Below are positions 1 through 11,149 of a stretch of 64,000 nucleotides of DNA, piece by piece. How positions within the stretch are numbered: position 1 is the stretch's first letter; every line of letters starts with the position of its first letter. The notes below the pieces were generated by a model that saw only the letters and a program-made list of their open reading frames with translations, was not told the origin of the DNA and ran no database searches. The position numbers and the translations under genes are program-made. This DNA comes from CAVPDG01 sp963702535 (GTDB lineage: Bacteria; Chloroflexota; Anaerolineae; Anaerolineales; UBA4823). The DNA lies in NCBI GenBank assembly GCA_963702535.1, contig CAVPDG010000011.1, forward strand, positions 293,813-357,812, written 5' to 3'.

Positions 1-2576
1 GGGAGGCGTGCGAGTAGCCAAATCCATCGCGGATCAGGTTAACCGCTCGATCTAGCAGCGTGTCCAGAGCCAGCGTGCTGGAAGTATCCTTAGCGATCAC
101 TGCTGCAGTCTGCAACTGATCTGCCCGTTTACGCGAATCTTCGAGAAGGCGGATGTTTTGGATGGCGACGGCTGCCAGATTTGCCAGCGCTGAAAGCCGG
201 CGCAGGTCGCGCTCTTCATATTCGATATCCCCGCTAAAAATGCCGTTCACATAGCCAATCCATTGCCCACTCACCACCAATGGGACGAATATGGCGCTTT
301 TTGCATGGAAGCCTTCGATCAATAACTTCTTGAGCGAGGCATCCAACCGGGGATCTGTTTCAGAATCGTGGATGATCGCTGCCCGGTCCTGGCGTAATAT
401 TTCCTGAAGGGAGGGCAAAGCGCTCAGCCGATAATGACGCCCGAGCTCGGTTCCCTGGCCGCGCACTCGCCTGGCAGCGATGGTGATGGTATCCGGTAAA
501 TGATTGGCTTTCCACGGGTGGTCAAACAGGTCGATGGTCAGGTTGATATCGGCTGTACCCAAAAGCGAATACAGTGATAGGGCAGATACAATATCCTGGT
601 AATTCTGGGCGCTGTTCAAGCGCGAGCTGGCGTTATAAAGAATCTCGGTTTCAGCCAGGGCTTTTTGAGTTTGCTCGAATAACCTGGCATTGTCTACCGC
701 AACGCCCACTTGTTGACCGATGGACTTGACCAAGGCGATGTTACCGGGCTGGAGGGGCAGTGCCGATAAGCCGTACAAACACAGCGTGCCCAAGATTTTG
801 CCCTTGGATTTAAGGGGGACGCCCAGGTAGGAGTGGATGCCCTGCTCAAGAAGACTTGCGAGATCCACCCGATCTTCCGCGCCGATATCCTCGATGCAAA
901 TCAGCTCGCCACGGTTATAAACTAGCTCGCTCAGCGACCCCGCCAGGCTCGTTGCTACCAGGTCCTGGATGATCGGCTCGGGTAGATTTTGCTGGGCTGC
1001 CAGGTATAATGACTTATTGATCGGGTTGAAAATGCTCACCAAGCCAGCCTGGTAGCCGGACGAAGCCAATACCTGGTTCAAGACGGCTTCGAGCATAGTT
1101 GTCATATCGAGCGTGCGGCTGGCGGCGGAGATGATGGTATTGATGGCGGCAAGCTCGTTGTTTTTGCGGCGCGTTTCTTCCAGGAGGCGCGCATTCTGAA
1201 TGGCAATCGCGGATTGGTTGCCAATGGTTGCCAGCAGATCGCGGTGTTTCTGGTTGTAGAGATTGGGCGTTGTTTCGCTCTGCACGGCGATTACCCCTAC
1301 CACCTGGTCGCCTATGCTCAGCGGTACACCCAGCCAGGATTCTACGCCCCCCGCGCCAACCTCGATAAAGGGCAGGTTGTGTTCTTCCAGAGTAGGTTAA
1401 GGCGCTTTTCTCGATCAGCAGGGGGGCGCGGTGATGAATCACATACGCCGTAAGACCACCGACCGGTTGGCGTTGCGACCAGTAGGACCATTCCGGATGG
1501 GATTCATCCACCAGTACACCGTCTGCCATTACGTGATGGAAGGAAAGGGCGTCTTCATCCGGGTGGGTCAAGGCGACGAAGAAGTTCTCCGTATTCATCA
1601 GCTCTGATGTGGATTGGTAGGCGACGGCGATAATTGATTCGACGTGCAAATTCGAGGCAAAAGCACGGCTCATCTCGTTCAGGATGCCGAGCTCTCTGGC
1701 GCGCGCCTCGCTATCCTGAAGCGCCTGCCGGGTTTGTGCAATGAGCTGTGCATTCTCTAACGCCATCGACAATTGACCCGCAACCTGTTCAACGAGCTGC
1801 CGGTCATCTTCAGTCCATACTCGGGTAGCCTCTTCATCGATAAATTCGAGCAACAGACTCGAGCCGTTCTCGCCCAGCGAGGCAGGTATGGCAAGCTTCG
1901 CAGGCGCGCCGTTCCCGCCGGCTTCGATTACGGCAAGGGGTTGAGCCCGGCTGCCGGCTGCAAAGTGGGGAGAGATTTGGCTGCCAGCGGCGACCCTTGC
2001 TGACGGTTTGGCGGAGTGGCTCTGGCTTGCCCGCTTGGGCTTATGCCCATTGGGAGGTTGGGCGGTTGGAGACGAGGGCTTCTTCCCATTTCCAGAAGAT
2101 CTTGGAGATGGTCCGGTGCAACAATGGATTGCGGGAGCGAGTTTGACCCGGTCAATACTCGCACAAAGCCGCGCAACCCGCTCCTGGCAGGATTGCCATT
2201 GCCAGCAGCGGCACGTGAGGAGACACTCATCAACACTGGCACTACTTCATCGTTTGAGCTCAGGAAATTGAGATGAATTTCGAAAGGAAAGGCTTCAGTA
2301 CTCAGCGCGGATTGAAGCTGCGCAATGGTATTGGGGTCCAGCCGGTATTCTGCCAATGATTGCCCAAGGAACAGAATGGGTGAAAACCCCAGGATAGATT
2401 TCAATCTCTGGGCTGACGTAGGTATAGGCGCCGGCGCCGTCGGTCTCCCAAGACCAACCCACCTGGACCCTGGGTGAAAGCGGGAAATCCCCGGCAACAT
2501 CCAGGTCCAGACCGAGGTCTGAGAACAGTCCGTTGATCCGCTCAGGCGACAGCTGGCGCTGTGGTTTCCTGGACAT
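1..2576 (-). CDS. PAS + multi-GAF signalling protein (partial, frame-broken)
   Basis: The gene starts at the ATG at 2576 and runs off the left edge, so its C-terminus is unseen. After an N-terminal PAS-like segment (about 2330-2560, with YTYVSPEIE followed by SILGFSPILF) comes a Pro-rich linker. At least four GAF-type sensory modules follow, each joined by the usual helix ending in NARL or similar. No kinase, cyclase or EAL output domain is visible in the window. Three frame breaks are present. One near 2400 is an extra A in an AAA run. One near 1925 is a loss of one base or gain of two. One near 1390 is an extra base. Once these are crossed, reading continues without stops to base 1. The start lies 35 bases inside the end of the ParA gene upstream, so the two are probably cotranslated. 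It is likely a cytoplasmic ligand or redox sensor hub; the ligand is unknown. Confidence 0.8.
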
Positions 2577-3333
2577 TCTGGAGCAACTCCCCGGCTAGGG
2601 CGCGATATTGCAGCGCGCTTCGTGTTCTGGAGAAGAAATGAGTGACGGGCAAACCAGCGATCGAGCTTTCTCGAATCTTGGTATCGGTCTCGATCACTGT
2701 CTGCAGGACACCTTTGCCAAATGTTGAGCGAAGCTCTGCGCTCAGATTGCGGTGGACACGGTTACGCAGGTCTTGCATTGTAATCAAGATACGATACTGG
2801 AGAGATGGATTGCCCTGGCTGCGGGCACGCTTCACACCCGCCAGCATATTCTTCAACGCATAGGCAGAGAAATATTCAGGCTGGGTAGGGATGATCAATA
2901 GCTGCGCCGCTACGAGGGCGTTTGAAGTAAGCGCACCCAGCGCCGGTGGGCAATCGAGGACGATGAAATCATACGCATTCAGCGGCAGGTGGGTTTGAAT
3001 AGCGTTGCGCAAGATTTGCTCGTAGTTGCTGCGGATGCCCAAGAATTGTTCAGCCAGGTTCATCTCGGGGTTGGATGGGACCAGGTCCAAGCCTGGGACG
3101 ACGGTTTCCCTGGCGATACTGGCGAGATTACCCGAGCTCAACAAGACCTCAGCGATCGAATCGTGCACCTGCCTTGGGTCGAGACCCATCGCAAGGGTCA
3201 GGTCGCCTTGCGGATCGAGGTCGATCAACAGGACCTGGTAGCCGGCTTGTACCAGGGCGCCGCTCAACGACGTTGCGGTAGTGGTTTTTGCAACCCCACC
3301 TTTTTGACTTGCGATAGCGATGGTATGGCTCAT
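2542..3333 (-). CDS. ParA/Soj-type P-loop ATPase
   Basis: This is a 263-residue, full-length ParA/MinD superfamily protein. The deviant Walker A is KGGVAKTT near residues 11-18, with the signature lysine. Switch I is DLDPQGD near 39-45 and Walker B is FIVLDCPP near 123-130. There is no N-terminal DNA-binding helix and no parB or parS gene nearby, so a chromosome-partition role is doubtful. The ATG overlaps the stop of the upstream membrane GAF sensor by the four bases ATGA (3330-3333), and the gene overlaps the downstream PAS-GAF gene. It therefore sits inside a signalling operon. By analogy with orphan ParA proteins that position chemosensory or secretion complexes, it may place these sensors in the cell. 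That role is inference; the family assignment is firm. Confidence 0.9.
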   Translation of the reverse strand: MSHTIAIASQKGGVAKTTTATSLSGALVQAGYQVLLIDLDPQGDLTLAMGLDPRQVHDSIAEVLLSSGNLASIARETVVPGLDLVPSNPEMNLAEQFLGIRSNYEQILRNAIQTHLPLNAYDFIVLDCPPALGALTSNALVAAQLLIIPTQPEYFSAYALKNMLAGVKRARSQGNPSLQYRILITMQDLRNRVHRNLSAELRSTFGKGVLQTVIETDTKIRESSIAGLPVTHFFSRTRSALQYRALAGELLQNVQETTAPAVA

Positions 3334-6292
3334 TTTGTCACCTGCGCAACGGGCGTAGTTTGACTGGGAGCGAGTTCCTCTCCTGGGGATGAAGCGCTTG
3401 CGGGCGTTTTATGACCATTGCCGCCCGCAGAGGTTGGAGCGAACTCAGGCGCCGGGTTGATGATAATCTGGCTACGGGTAACTTGCAGGGCGTTACTCAG
3501 CTCAGCGGCTGCGGTTTGTAATATGACCTGCGGGTCATTGCTGCTGCGGATACGGGCTGTGATCTCGGAGATGCGCCGCTCGCGTTCTGCGCGCCGTTGG
3601 GTCTCCTCGATCAGCCTGGCGTTTTCTAACGCCAACGAGAACTGTGTCACGATTGTATGGACGACCTGGATCTCATCATGCGTCCATCTCGCCAGCTCGC
3701 CTTCTTTCTTCAAAGTGATCGAACCGAGGGGGTGCCCACGGAAGATGATGGGAACCCTGAGGGTGGCAGGCTCTTCTGGGTTCGGGTGTTGCGGCGAGCC
3801 GGCTTGCGTGAGATCTTGCGCGGCATGCCGACCGTAGGCGTAGGTGATCTTGCGGTCACCCAGGCGTTTGCGCCAGGCTTCTCCGACCTGCATTGCATAC
3901 AAGTTTCTCAGCTCCTGCAGCGCCTGGTTTGCCTCAGACATCAGGCGGGTGTTATCGATTGCCAGGGCGACCTGATCTGCCAATATCTGCAAAGTCGTTA
4001 CATCGCCCTCGGTAAAGGCAGCGGGTTTCGTGGATTGCACATCCAGGACGCCGATGATCTTGCCCCTGGCATTCAACGGTAAAGCCAGCTCCGAGCGTGT
4101 TTGGGGCAGGTCGGGATTATTGAAAAATACAGCATCTGAGCCGACATCATGGGCGACGCGCGCTGCGCCGGATGCGGCGACAAATCCTACGATGCCCACC
4201 CTGCCGACTTCCAGTTGGTGACCTCTAGCCAACATACGCTGCCCGCCATCCGATGATGCGGCGCGTAAGACGGCAAATTTCCCGGTAGGGTCGATCAGAA
4301 AAATTCCGGCGTGGTAAAAGTTGAAACGTCGTGAGATCAGGTGCACCGTGTGATCGAGTAGCTGTTCTTGTTCCTGGATTGCCGCGGCTTCCCGGGATAC
4401 TTCTGCCGCGACCTGGAGCTGTACCGCGCGGCGCTCGATATCTCGTGTCCGGTCTGAGACCCGGTGCTCCAGGTTGGCGATCAGCTCTCTTAGCTGGCTG
4501 GTCATGCTATTGAACGTCCGGGCGAGCGCGCCGATCTCATCTTCTGTTTCTACCATCGCCACACGGGTCAAGTCGCCATTGGCGATGGCTGTGGCAGTTT
4601 CCGTCAAGGCATGAACCGGTTGGATCGCCTGGCGGATGGTCAGCCAGGAAAGGACGAGCAGCAGGGCTTGCGCCAACAAGCAAAGCAAGCCAGGAAACCC
4701 GCTGAAAGAAGTGCAGACCCGCTAATAGGGCGGGCTCCGGGGTGAGCATTACCACTGCCCAGCCGTTCTCGAGTAGCTGAATATCCAGCCCGCCATTCAA
4801 CTCCCTGGGAATCGCGCACCAGCAAGGGTCCCGGGAGATCGTCATCGCCAGCCTGGACGGCGGCGCCGGGATTTCGATCGCGCAGCGCTGAGATCGTTGA
4901 ATACAGCGCTGCATTAAGAAATGAGTTGGGAATGGGAGGATTAGAGGCAATAACCTGGTTGTTCTCATTCAAGACGATGGCGGTCAACGTCTCACCGATG
5001 GCTGCATCCTGTAACAGCCCATCCAGAGTTCCAGGATAGGTAGAGAACATACCCACGCCGACGATCTCTCCAGTGGAATTGATGACGGGGGTAGCAATTA
5101 CCTGTACCGGATTTCCTGTCCTGTCATCGAGCTGGGATCGATAGACAAACTGCTGACCCGATTTGGCTTCCTGGAACCAGGAAAGCTGGCTGTAATTCCG
5201 CGGGTTGCCCCCATCGCTGCGGGCGATGGAGTTCCCCTCCAGATCGACGATGCTGATCAGTGAAAGCTGGGGGAAGGCGGCTGCCATGCTTTGCACAACC
5301 GGCGCCTGTGCTTTGGGGTCCATGCTGATGATTGCCGGGTTTCCGACGAGCCAACCGAGCGACTTCACCTGGTAATCCTGCCAGGAGCTGATGCGGGTTG
5401 AGATCACCTCATTTGTGCTGCGAAGCTCCGTGAGCGTATATTGCTGGATTAATCTTGCGGCGCTGGAGGTCAAGAAGATGGTAATGGTGACCATGAGCGG
5501 CACAGAGACCGCCAGGATCAGGGCGGTGAGCCGGAGCTGCAAACTGCCCCGCTGCATGCGCCGCTCGGAAATCATTTGCGAGAAACAGGCATAACTGTAC
5601 GCGATGGCAAAGATCGAGCTTGTCAGCAAAGTGGCGAGCGCCGGGTCTATCACCCTGGCTACCACAGCCTGGATAAAGCCTGCCAGGAGGGTGACGGTTA
5701 GAAGCATCCAGGCAAGTTTGCGGTTTGTTCGGGACGTTTTGCGATTGAAGAGAGCAACATAGAGCAGGATCGCAGCCGTAAGGGCGGTGAGGATGGCATA
5801 GTTCACCATCTGGAGCGCAGCCGATGCTGTTCCCTGCGTGAAGCGATCGAGGATGATGAATCCGCCAGAGTACTGGGGGGCGATACCCGTGTACCATAAG
5901 CGGGTATTCAGTGTCGCATCCAGGATGGTGAGGATCACTGGCAGCAGCGCGAGGGCATAAAAGGGCCACCAAATCCACTTCAGGCGACCGGAAAGCCACT
6001 CGGGCTTGAGCAAGGCAATCGTATTCAGGAGCAGGAGCGGCTCGATCGCGATGGTGGTAGCTGCCAAGACCATGGCGGGCAGCTCTGCTGAGCGGACGGT
6101 AGTGGCATTGAGCATCGAACCGATGGCGAAGCTGTTTGCCGCGACAACCAAGATCAGCGCGCTGGTATGGCGGTTTGCAGTATTCCACGCATTGAGCACC
6201 AGCACGTACAAAGCAATGATTAACTCAATGAGAGCAATCAGCCAGGCGATATACGGCAGCGCTTGAGTTAATGATAAATCGCTCACACCCAT
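3330..6292 (-). CDS. Membrane sensor: multi-TM + dCACHE + HAMP + two GAF (frame-broken)
   Basis: The N-terminal 240 residues hold seven predicted membrane segments, resembling the 7TM region of some histidine kinases. Another helix (RLTALILAVSVPLMVTITIF) and an extracytoplasmic dCACHE-like domain follow, with NYSQLSWFQEAKSG and VQVIATPVINSTGEIVGV. A further helix leads into a HAMP linker (about 4500-4650), and then two GAF domains run to the stop at 3330. The dCACHE domain should bind a small molecule outside the cell and signal through HAMP to the GAF domains. There is no transmitter domain. Two breaks, near 4830 and 4690, shift the frame by one inserted base each; both lie around the last membrane helix. 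The stop overlaps the parA start as ATGA. Confidence 0.82.
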
Positions 6293-6323
6293 CCCTTAGA
6301 TCATGCTTCCCGGTTCGTCCTGG

Positions 6324-7649
6324 TCAGCGTTGGTAGTTTGGAACTTCAAGCTCAAGGACTGCTTGAGCCAGATCCAGTGAAACACCTATCTCTTCGACCG
6401 CGGTCCGCACGATCGTCTCGATGTCAGCGGAAGCCCAGAGTTTAGCGGAAATATCCCCCACCAATTTTTCGCGCTCGGCTTGCTGTTGGGTATCTTCGAA
6501 CATGCGCGCATTTTCGAGCACCATGCCGAGCTGGGCAACCATGCCGTTGAAGAATTCGATCTCGGCTTGCGTCCAGGCGGGATCCCCATCCCCACGCTGT
6601 AAGGCTAACTTCCCTAAAGCTTGCCCGCGGAAGAGGATCGGCGCTACAAGCGCTGAGTTACCGGCTTGATCGCAGATCCGGCAGGTCCTTGCGGGCGATC
6701 TGTTTGACGCCTTTAAGAGAATCATAGATGTAAGCCGATCCAAAGGATGTGGCTCGTGGCTGCCATGCCTGGGCGACCAACCTCCGGTTGACGGCTGCAA
6801 GCTCCTTGATATTGTTCTGAGATCTCAGAGAACAGGCGGGCGTTATCGATCGCCAGGGCGAGCTGATCGGCTAAGGTTTGCAGGATGACGACATCATCGT
6901 CGCTAAATGCGTTCGATTGTGCGGATTGCACATCCAATATGCCGATCACGTTATTGCGGGATTTCAACGGAATGGCTGCCTCGGAGCGGGTTTGAGGCAG
7001 ATCGGGATTGTTGAAATAAGTTGCGTCTGAGCCAACATCGAGAGCGATGCGCGGCTGCCCAGTCCCGGCAGCGTAGCCGACAATACCCACTTTGCCTACA
7101 GGCAGCTTGTGTTGCCTGGCAAGCATCTTTTTGCCGCCTTCAGATGAAGCAGCGCAGAGAACCGCGTACTCGCGCTGATCGTCGAGCAAGAAAATGCCTG
7201 CGTGGTAGAAGCCAAACCGGTTCGAGATGAGGTTGACGGTATTTTCCAGTAACTGGTCCAGGTCGTGAATCGCGGCAGCCTCGCGGGCGACCTGGGCCGC
7301 AGATTTCAGCTCAACGAGCTGCTTTTCTGACGTGATGCTCCAGCTTGTTCTTCAGGCTTTCCAACTCATTTGCCATCCGCTCTTTATCGGATATTTGCGC
7401 GGTCAGCTCTAGGTTTAAATCCAGCATATTCGCCTGGCGCACGCCGGCAATCCAGGCAAAAAATCCCAGGAAAATGGGGGCAGTGTCGATCATCCATACG
7501 AGTGGATTCTGCGCTTGTACGAGCAAGATGTTCTGCAGCGTGAGCGTGTAGCCGCCTGAAATGAGCAGCCAGAGTGTAGAGGTAAGCGGAAATAACAAAC
7601 CAAAAAGGACGCCTGCAGCTGTATAGCTAAGAATGACCCGCTTTCTCAT
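6324..7649 (-). CDS. Two-TM GAF-domain sensor (frame-broken)
   Basis: The ATG at 7649 overlaps the stop of the preceding GAF gene (ATGA, 7646-7649). Two membrane helices (VILSYTAAGVLFGLLFPLTS and a second around WMIDTAPIFLGFFAWIAG) are followed by a coiled coil (LNLELTAQISDKERMANELE). Two GAF domains follow: the first is centred on HAGIFLLDD and NNPDLPQTRSEAAIP, the second on VAPILFRGQALG. The end at 6324 closes an ordinary domain. Three one-base insertions, near 7330, 6820 and 6670, break the frame; all shift in the same direction. It resembles the first GAF part of the neighbouring membrane sensor closely (both contain the NNPDLPQTRSE string), which suggests duplication. No output domain is present. 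Confidence 0.82.
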
Positions 7650-9685
7650 GACAGAGCGACCTCCGCTGGCATCTCGAGGTCTTCGCTGTCCTCCAGCTCG
7701 AGCTGGATAACTCCCTTCGATGCGTGTAATTTCTTGCCGAGCTGCTCTACAGCAGTCTGCAGGATCGATTCCACGTCCATCGCTGACCACAACTTGTTGG
7801 AAACCTCAATGGCATCTTGCTCGAAGCCGGCTTTGGTGGAGGCGGTATGGATCAAGCGGGCGTTGCGCAGATGTGACGGCAACAGCAGAGGACAGGCTGG
7901 TCAATACTTTTTGATCCTCTTCATCAAAACGGTGCTCCTGTTTGAGATCCTGAACAATAATGGCGCCGATAGGCTCACCGCCCAGGAGCAGAGGGACGCC
8001 AAGCCAGGACCTGGCAGGTGCACCGACCACTTTTGCCCCAAGCTCGAGCGCTTTCTTTTCCGTATCCTCAACCAGGAGGAGGGGTTTGCGAGTTTTGATC
8101 AGGATGGATGTCAGCCCATCGCCCAGCTCGAAGGGGGGAATCGAGAGCACCTGGCTTTCCTCGTAAGCATAAGGGATCTCGATGGTGTTGGTTTCCTGCT
8201 CGTAAGTGGCGATGATGAGATTTACATCGCCCATGACATGGACGATCTGTTCATGGATGACCTTGTAGAGCTTGGCGACATCCGTCTCCATAGAAATTGC
8301 CTGGCTGATCGATTCCAATACTTCAAGCCGGTTCAGGCGTCTCTCCATATTCTCAAGAGATTTGACGCGCTGGAAGATAGTTTGAGGCAAGATCAACAAT
8401 ACTGGCGCAATATTGGAGTGCGTAATCGTCGATGGCGTTGGAGTTTTCGGGGTATAGGAATATCAGGGCGGCAAGCTGGTGATCGTTGCGCATCGGGAAG
8501 ATGGCAGCAACTGGCAGCTCAGGATTGGAGAGGATCGATCCTGATGGCGCTGTGTCAAACCGGCTGGCGAAGAATCTCGGGATATGAGCAGGTATTCATT
8601 AAAAATCAATAGCTCTTCGATCTCGTGCGGTGTGACCTGGCTCGATTGTAGGGCGAGGATCAGTTGATCCTGATCCGCCAGGCGATCGTTGCTGGCAACG
8701 GATTGCCAGCGATGATCTTGCACCGAGATGATCAGAGCGTTGAAGGGGAGGGGTTTAAGGTGTTTCAAGACCTGCCGGTAAACCTCTTCACAGCTCTTCG
8801 CCTGGGCGAAGCCCTGGGAGGCCTGGTAGAGTGTGGATAATTTTCCCAGAATTTCTTTGGAGCTGTTGATCGTCTGCGTGGTATTGGATTACCGGAGCGA
8901 TGTTGGCGAGAATGGTTTGCAGGCGCTTAACCGCTTCGTCATCGAATGCCCCTGCCTGGCTGGATTGGGCATTAAATACTGCCAGGATCTCTTCGCCGGC
9001 AATGATGGGAATGTCTATCTCCGCACGAGTAGCGGCGAGAAGATATTCCGGTCGTTGGGGCGCCTGGATCGCATGCTGTGGGATCACCAGGGGCTTTCGA
9101 TGGCGAAAAGTCGCGGTCAAGCCATTGGTGGAGCTGATGGCGATTTCCAGCTCACGCTGCAACCCCTCGATGCTGCCCGCAATGCTCTGCTGCTCCAGGC
9201 GTAATGCCCCTCCGTCCGCGGTGGGGGTAAAGAAGGCAGCCAACTCATAGCCATAATGGTCGCTGATCAAGCTGGACGCCCTCTGGTAGAGCTCATACAA
9301 GGAAGGGGAAGAGACGATACGGTTGGTGATCTCTGTGGCGACGTGAAGAAGGTCGTAATGCCTTTGGAGCTGCTCGGTCCTGGTGCGGACGAGCTCATCG
9401 ATCTGTGCTGCCTGGTCAACCGGTCTCAGCTTCCGTGATGGAGCGTTCTTCGGCGAGGATCAGGTCCAGGGTCGTCTTCTCGACCAGACCGAGGTCGACC
9501 AGGGTTTGCGGCAGCGACTGAATGCGACCTTTCAATGCCATTCGATTCTGGTAATGCCTGGCCAGCTCTAATTCCTTGGCATCCAGCAATCCCTGCTGCA
9601 GAAGCTTTTCGACAAGCTTCGTCTCCGGCACAGCAGCCGCTTGAATTCCAGATGTGGGGGGGAGCCCCTTGGTTGGATGGATCAT
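7646..9685 (-). CDS. MshEN-like N-terminus + three GAF modules (frame-broken)
   Basis: The first 80 residues look like the N-terminal domain of GspE/MshE ATPases: LLQQGLLDAKELELARHYQ followed by LPQTLVDLGLVEKTTLDLIL. No secretion ATPase follows. Instead a short coil leads into three GAF-type modules, around 8800-9300, 8400-8770 and 7660-8350. The ATG at 9685 is preferred over the upstream TTG at 9730 because the domain begins just after it. Breaks lie near 9418 (TT for T), 8800, 8580, 8395 and 7880. Four fit one inserted base; the one near 8580 does not. The gene is first in the minus-strand GAF operon. MshEN domains can bind cyclic di-GMP in other proteins; whether this one does is unknown. 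Confidence 0.75.
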
Positions 9686-9729
9686 CAAATCGTCTCTGGT
9701 CAATTCCAAGAACCGTATCAAAATGAGCA

Positions 9730-9900
9730 ATTTCTGGTCACTGTCGGGAAGACAGCGATCAGCGCCTGGTCAGCAGCCGGTTTTCTCCCACCTAATTAAA
9801 CTCAATTTCTTGTGCGGTATTATTGTCAAAATGGTTAGCATAGCCCTATTCTTTCAGTTTTGTAAACCAGCCAGCCGGGGCAGCTCGTTCTCGCCGCTGT
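9730..9900 (-). promoter_or_regulatory. Leader of the GAF/ParA operon
   Basis: This 170-base AT-rich stretch lies between the terminator of the receiver gene and the first GAF gene, so it should hold the operon promoter. On the minus strand I see TTTACA, 18 bases, then TATGCT (about 9838-9867), and a separate TTGACA without a good -10 element. The exact promoter is not certain. Confidence 0.35.
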
Positions 9901-9964
9901 GAAAAAAACAACTCCCGGAATGTCAGGTTACCGTTGAAGGATGTACTGGACCTCCCGGGAGTTG
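9901..9964 (-). terminator. Rho-independent terminator after the receiver genes
   Basis: A perfect 10-base stem pairs CAACTCCCGG (9909-9918) with CCGGGAGTTG (9955-9964) across a 36-base loop. On the minus strand it is followed by a run of seven T. It sits 26 bases past the stop of the receiver gene at 9990. Confidence 0.7.
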
Positions 9965-9989
9965 ATTGGCGCTGGATGAGCCACCAGGA

Positions 9990-10473
9990 TTAACTGATTT
10001 CCCAGACTGTATCCCCCGCCAGTATTCTATGCACCTGGTCCGGAAACCGATCGGGGTCAAGAGGCTTACCCAGGAATCCATCAAAACCAGCGGTCACGGG
10101 CTTTTTTCATCTGCTCGGAGCTCGCTTCTGCGGTGACCGCTACAACTCGCGTGGCGCTCAAGCTGGCAGAAGAGCGAATTTTGCGCAGAGCCGCGTAGCC
10201 ATCTTCATAAGGCAGCCGGATATCCAACAAAATCAGGTCCAATTTTGGCAGGGTATCGGCGTACTCAACGACCTCATAACCGGAGGTTTTCCACTCGCAG
10301 TGAATGCCCATGTAGCCTAATAGCCGGGCGATCAAGACGAAGTTGGCAACATTATCTTCCACTACCAGTACCACGGCTTGGTCTGGCGAGGTTGCCGGGG
10401 ATGCTGGCGCGGCTTGATCCGGGCGAAGGGTATTTGCCGGAAGATCGTGATTACCTGGGACATTGAACATCAA
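9990..10473 (-). CDS. Single-domain response regulator (frame-broken)
   Basis: This is a receiver (CheY-like) domain with a 35-residue Pro/Ala-rich N-terminal tail. The acidic pocket is VVEDN, the phosphoacceptor Asp lies in LDLILLDIRLP, and the Thr in VVAVTAE. The open frame stops at 10081 with KARDRWF. Removing one extra C near 10090 restores the expected ending with the conserved Lys: AGFDGFLGKPLDPDRF and a stop at 9990. There is no output domain, so it would signal by protein contact. It lies 15 bases after a second receiver gene in the same orientation, and the two probably form a two-gene unit that is cotranscribed and ends at the terminator at 9901-9964. Confidence 0.85.
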
Positions 10474-10487
10474 TGGTTTTGCACGGC

Positions 10488-10868
10488 TTACCTCGACCGG
10501 AGGATGTAGCTTTCGATTTGCTCAGCGAGCGTATCCACGTTGACCGGTTTTTGGATGTAGCCATCACAGCCGGCTTCCAGGGAGCGCTCGCGATCTCCCT
10601 TCATCACATTGGCGGTCAGGGCGATGATGGGGACGGATTTCAATTCCGGACGGAGCTTCAAATGGGTTGTCAACGAGTAGCCATCGACTTCGGGCAGGTT
10701 GATATCCATCAGAATCAGATCGGGGCGCTGGTCATCCAATACGAGCATGGCGTGCGAGGCATCTTCGGCTTCGAGGACCTGGAAGCCTTCCGATTGCAGA
10801 ACTCGCCGCACCAGCGTGCGATTGTCCTGACTGTCTTCAACGTAAAGAATCGTTTTTGCCTGCTCCAC
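10488..10868 (-). CDS. Single-domain response regulator (CheY/DivK-like)
   Basis: This complete receiver domain of about 126 residues carries YVEDSQDN (acidic pocket), LILMDINLPEVDG (phosphoacceptor Asp), PIIALTANVM (Thr) and the conserved Lys in YIQKPV. There is no effector domain, as in DivK or CheY. I chose the GTG at 10868 because AGGTGA lies five bases upstream and the domain begins right there; a longer form from 10913 has no ribosome site. It precedes the other receiver gene by 14 bases. No histidine kinase is visible in the window to phosphorylate it. Confidence 0.88.
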   Translation of the reverse strand: MEQAKTILYVEDSQDNRTLVRRVLQSEGFQVLEAEDASHAMLVLDDQRPDLILMDINLPEVDGYSLTTHLKLRPELKSVPIIALTANVMKGDRERSLEAGCDGYIQKPVNVDTLAEQIESYILRSR

Positions 10869-10966
10869 CGCATCACCTGTGCATCTGTGACAATATTGTA
10901 GTATAAAAACCAATTTGCAAAATTATCATCCTTGCAAGTATTTATGTATTTGACGAGGGGTTAGAG

Positions 10967-10996
10967 AATAAAAAAATCCCGTGGGAGCACGGGATT
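10967..10996 (-). terminator. Terminator downstream of tRNA-Gly
   Basis: A 9-base perfect stem (AATCCCGTG at 10975-10983 with its complement at 10988-10996) has a four-base loop and a T run on the minus strand. It ends the tRNA transcript five bases past the tRNA. Confidence 0.8.
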
Positions 10997-11001
10997 GTTA
11001 G

Positions 11002-11073
11002 AGCGGGTGATGGGATTCGAACCCACGAATGGTAGCTTGGGAAGCTACTGCCTTACCACTTGGCTACACCCGC
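11002..11073 (-). tRNA. tRNA-Gly (anticodon CCC)
   Basis: The full cloverleaf is readable on the minus strand. The acceptor stem GCGGGTG pairs with CACCCGC, followed by a T discriminator. The anticodon stem GTAGC/GCTAC encloses the loop TTCCCAA, and the T arm is GTGGGTTCGAATCCCAT. CCA is not encoded. A terminator follows immediately. Confidence 0.95.
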
Positions 11074-11149
11074 TTGACGAGAGCGATTATAGCTATCCAG
11101 CGCTGGCGTGTCAAGGATGGGACGCGGGCGAGCTGGCGATCAAAGCCTC

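Noticed and set aside
2542..3333. ParA as a chromosome- or plasmid-partition gene
   Set aside because: No parB, parS-like repeat, replication gene or origin signal is nearby; the gene is embedded in a sensor operon.
5409..6188. Second minus-strand frame of 259 residues inside the membrane sensor gene
   Set aside because: It is an alternate frame of the 7TM region; only the frame beginning at 6292 gives hydrophobic helices and a dCACHE domain.
7734..8612. Plus-strand open frame of 292 residues
   Set aside because: It lies entirely opposite GAF-domain coding sequence, which has clear domain motifs on the minus strand; this frame does not resemble a protein family.
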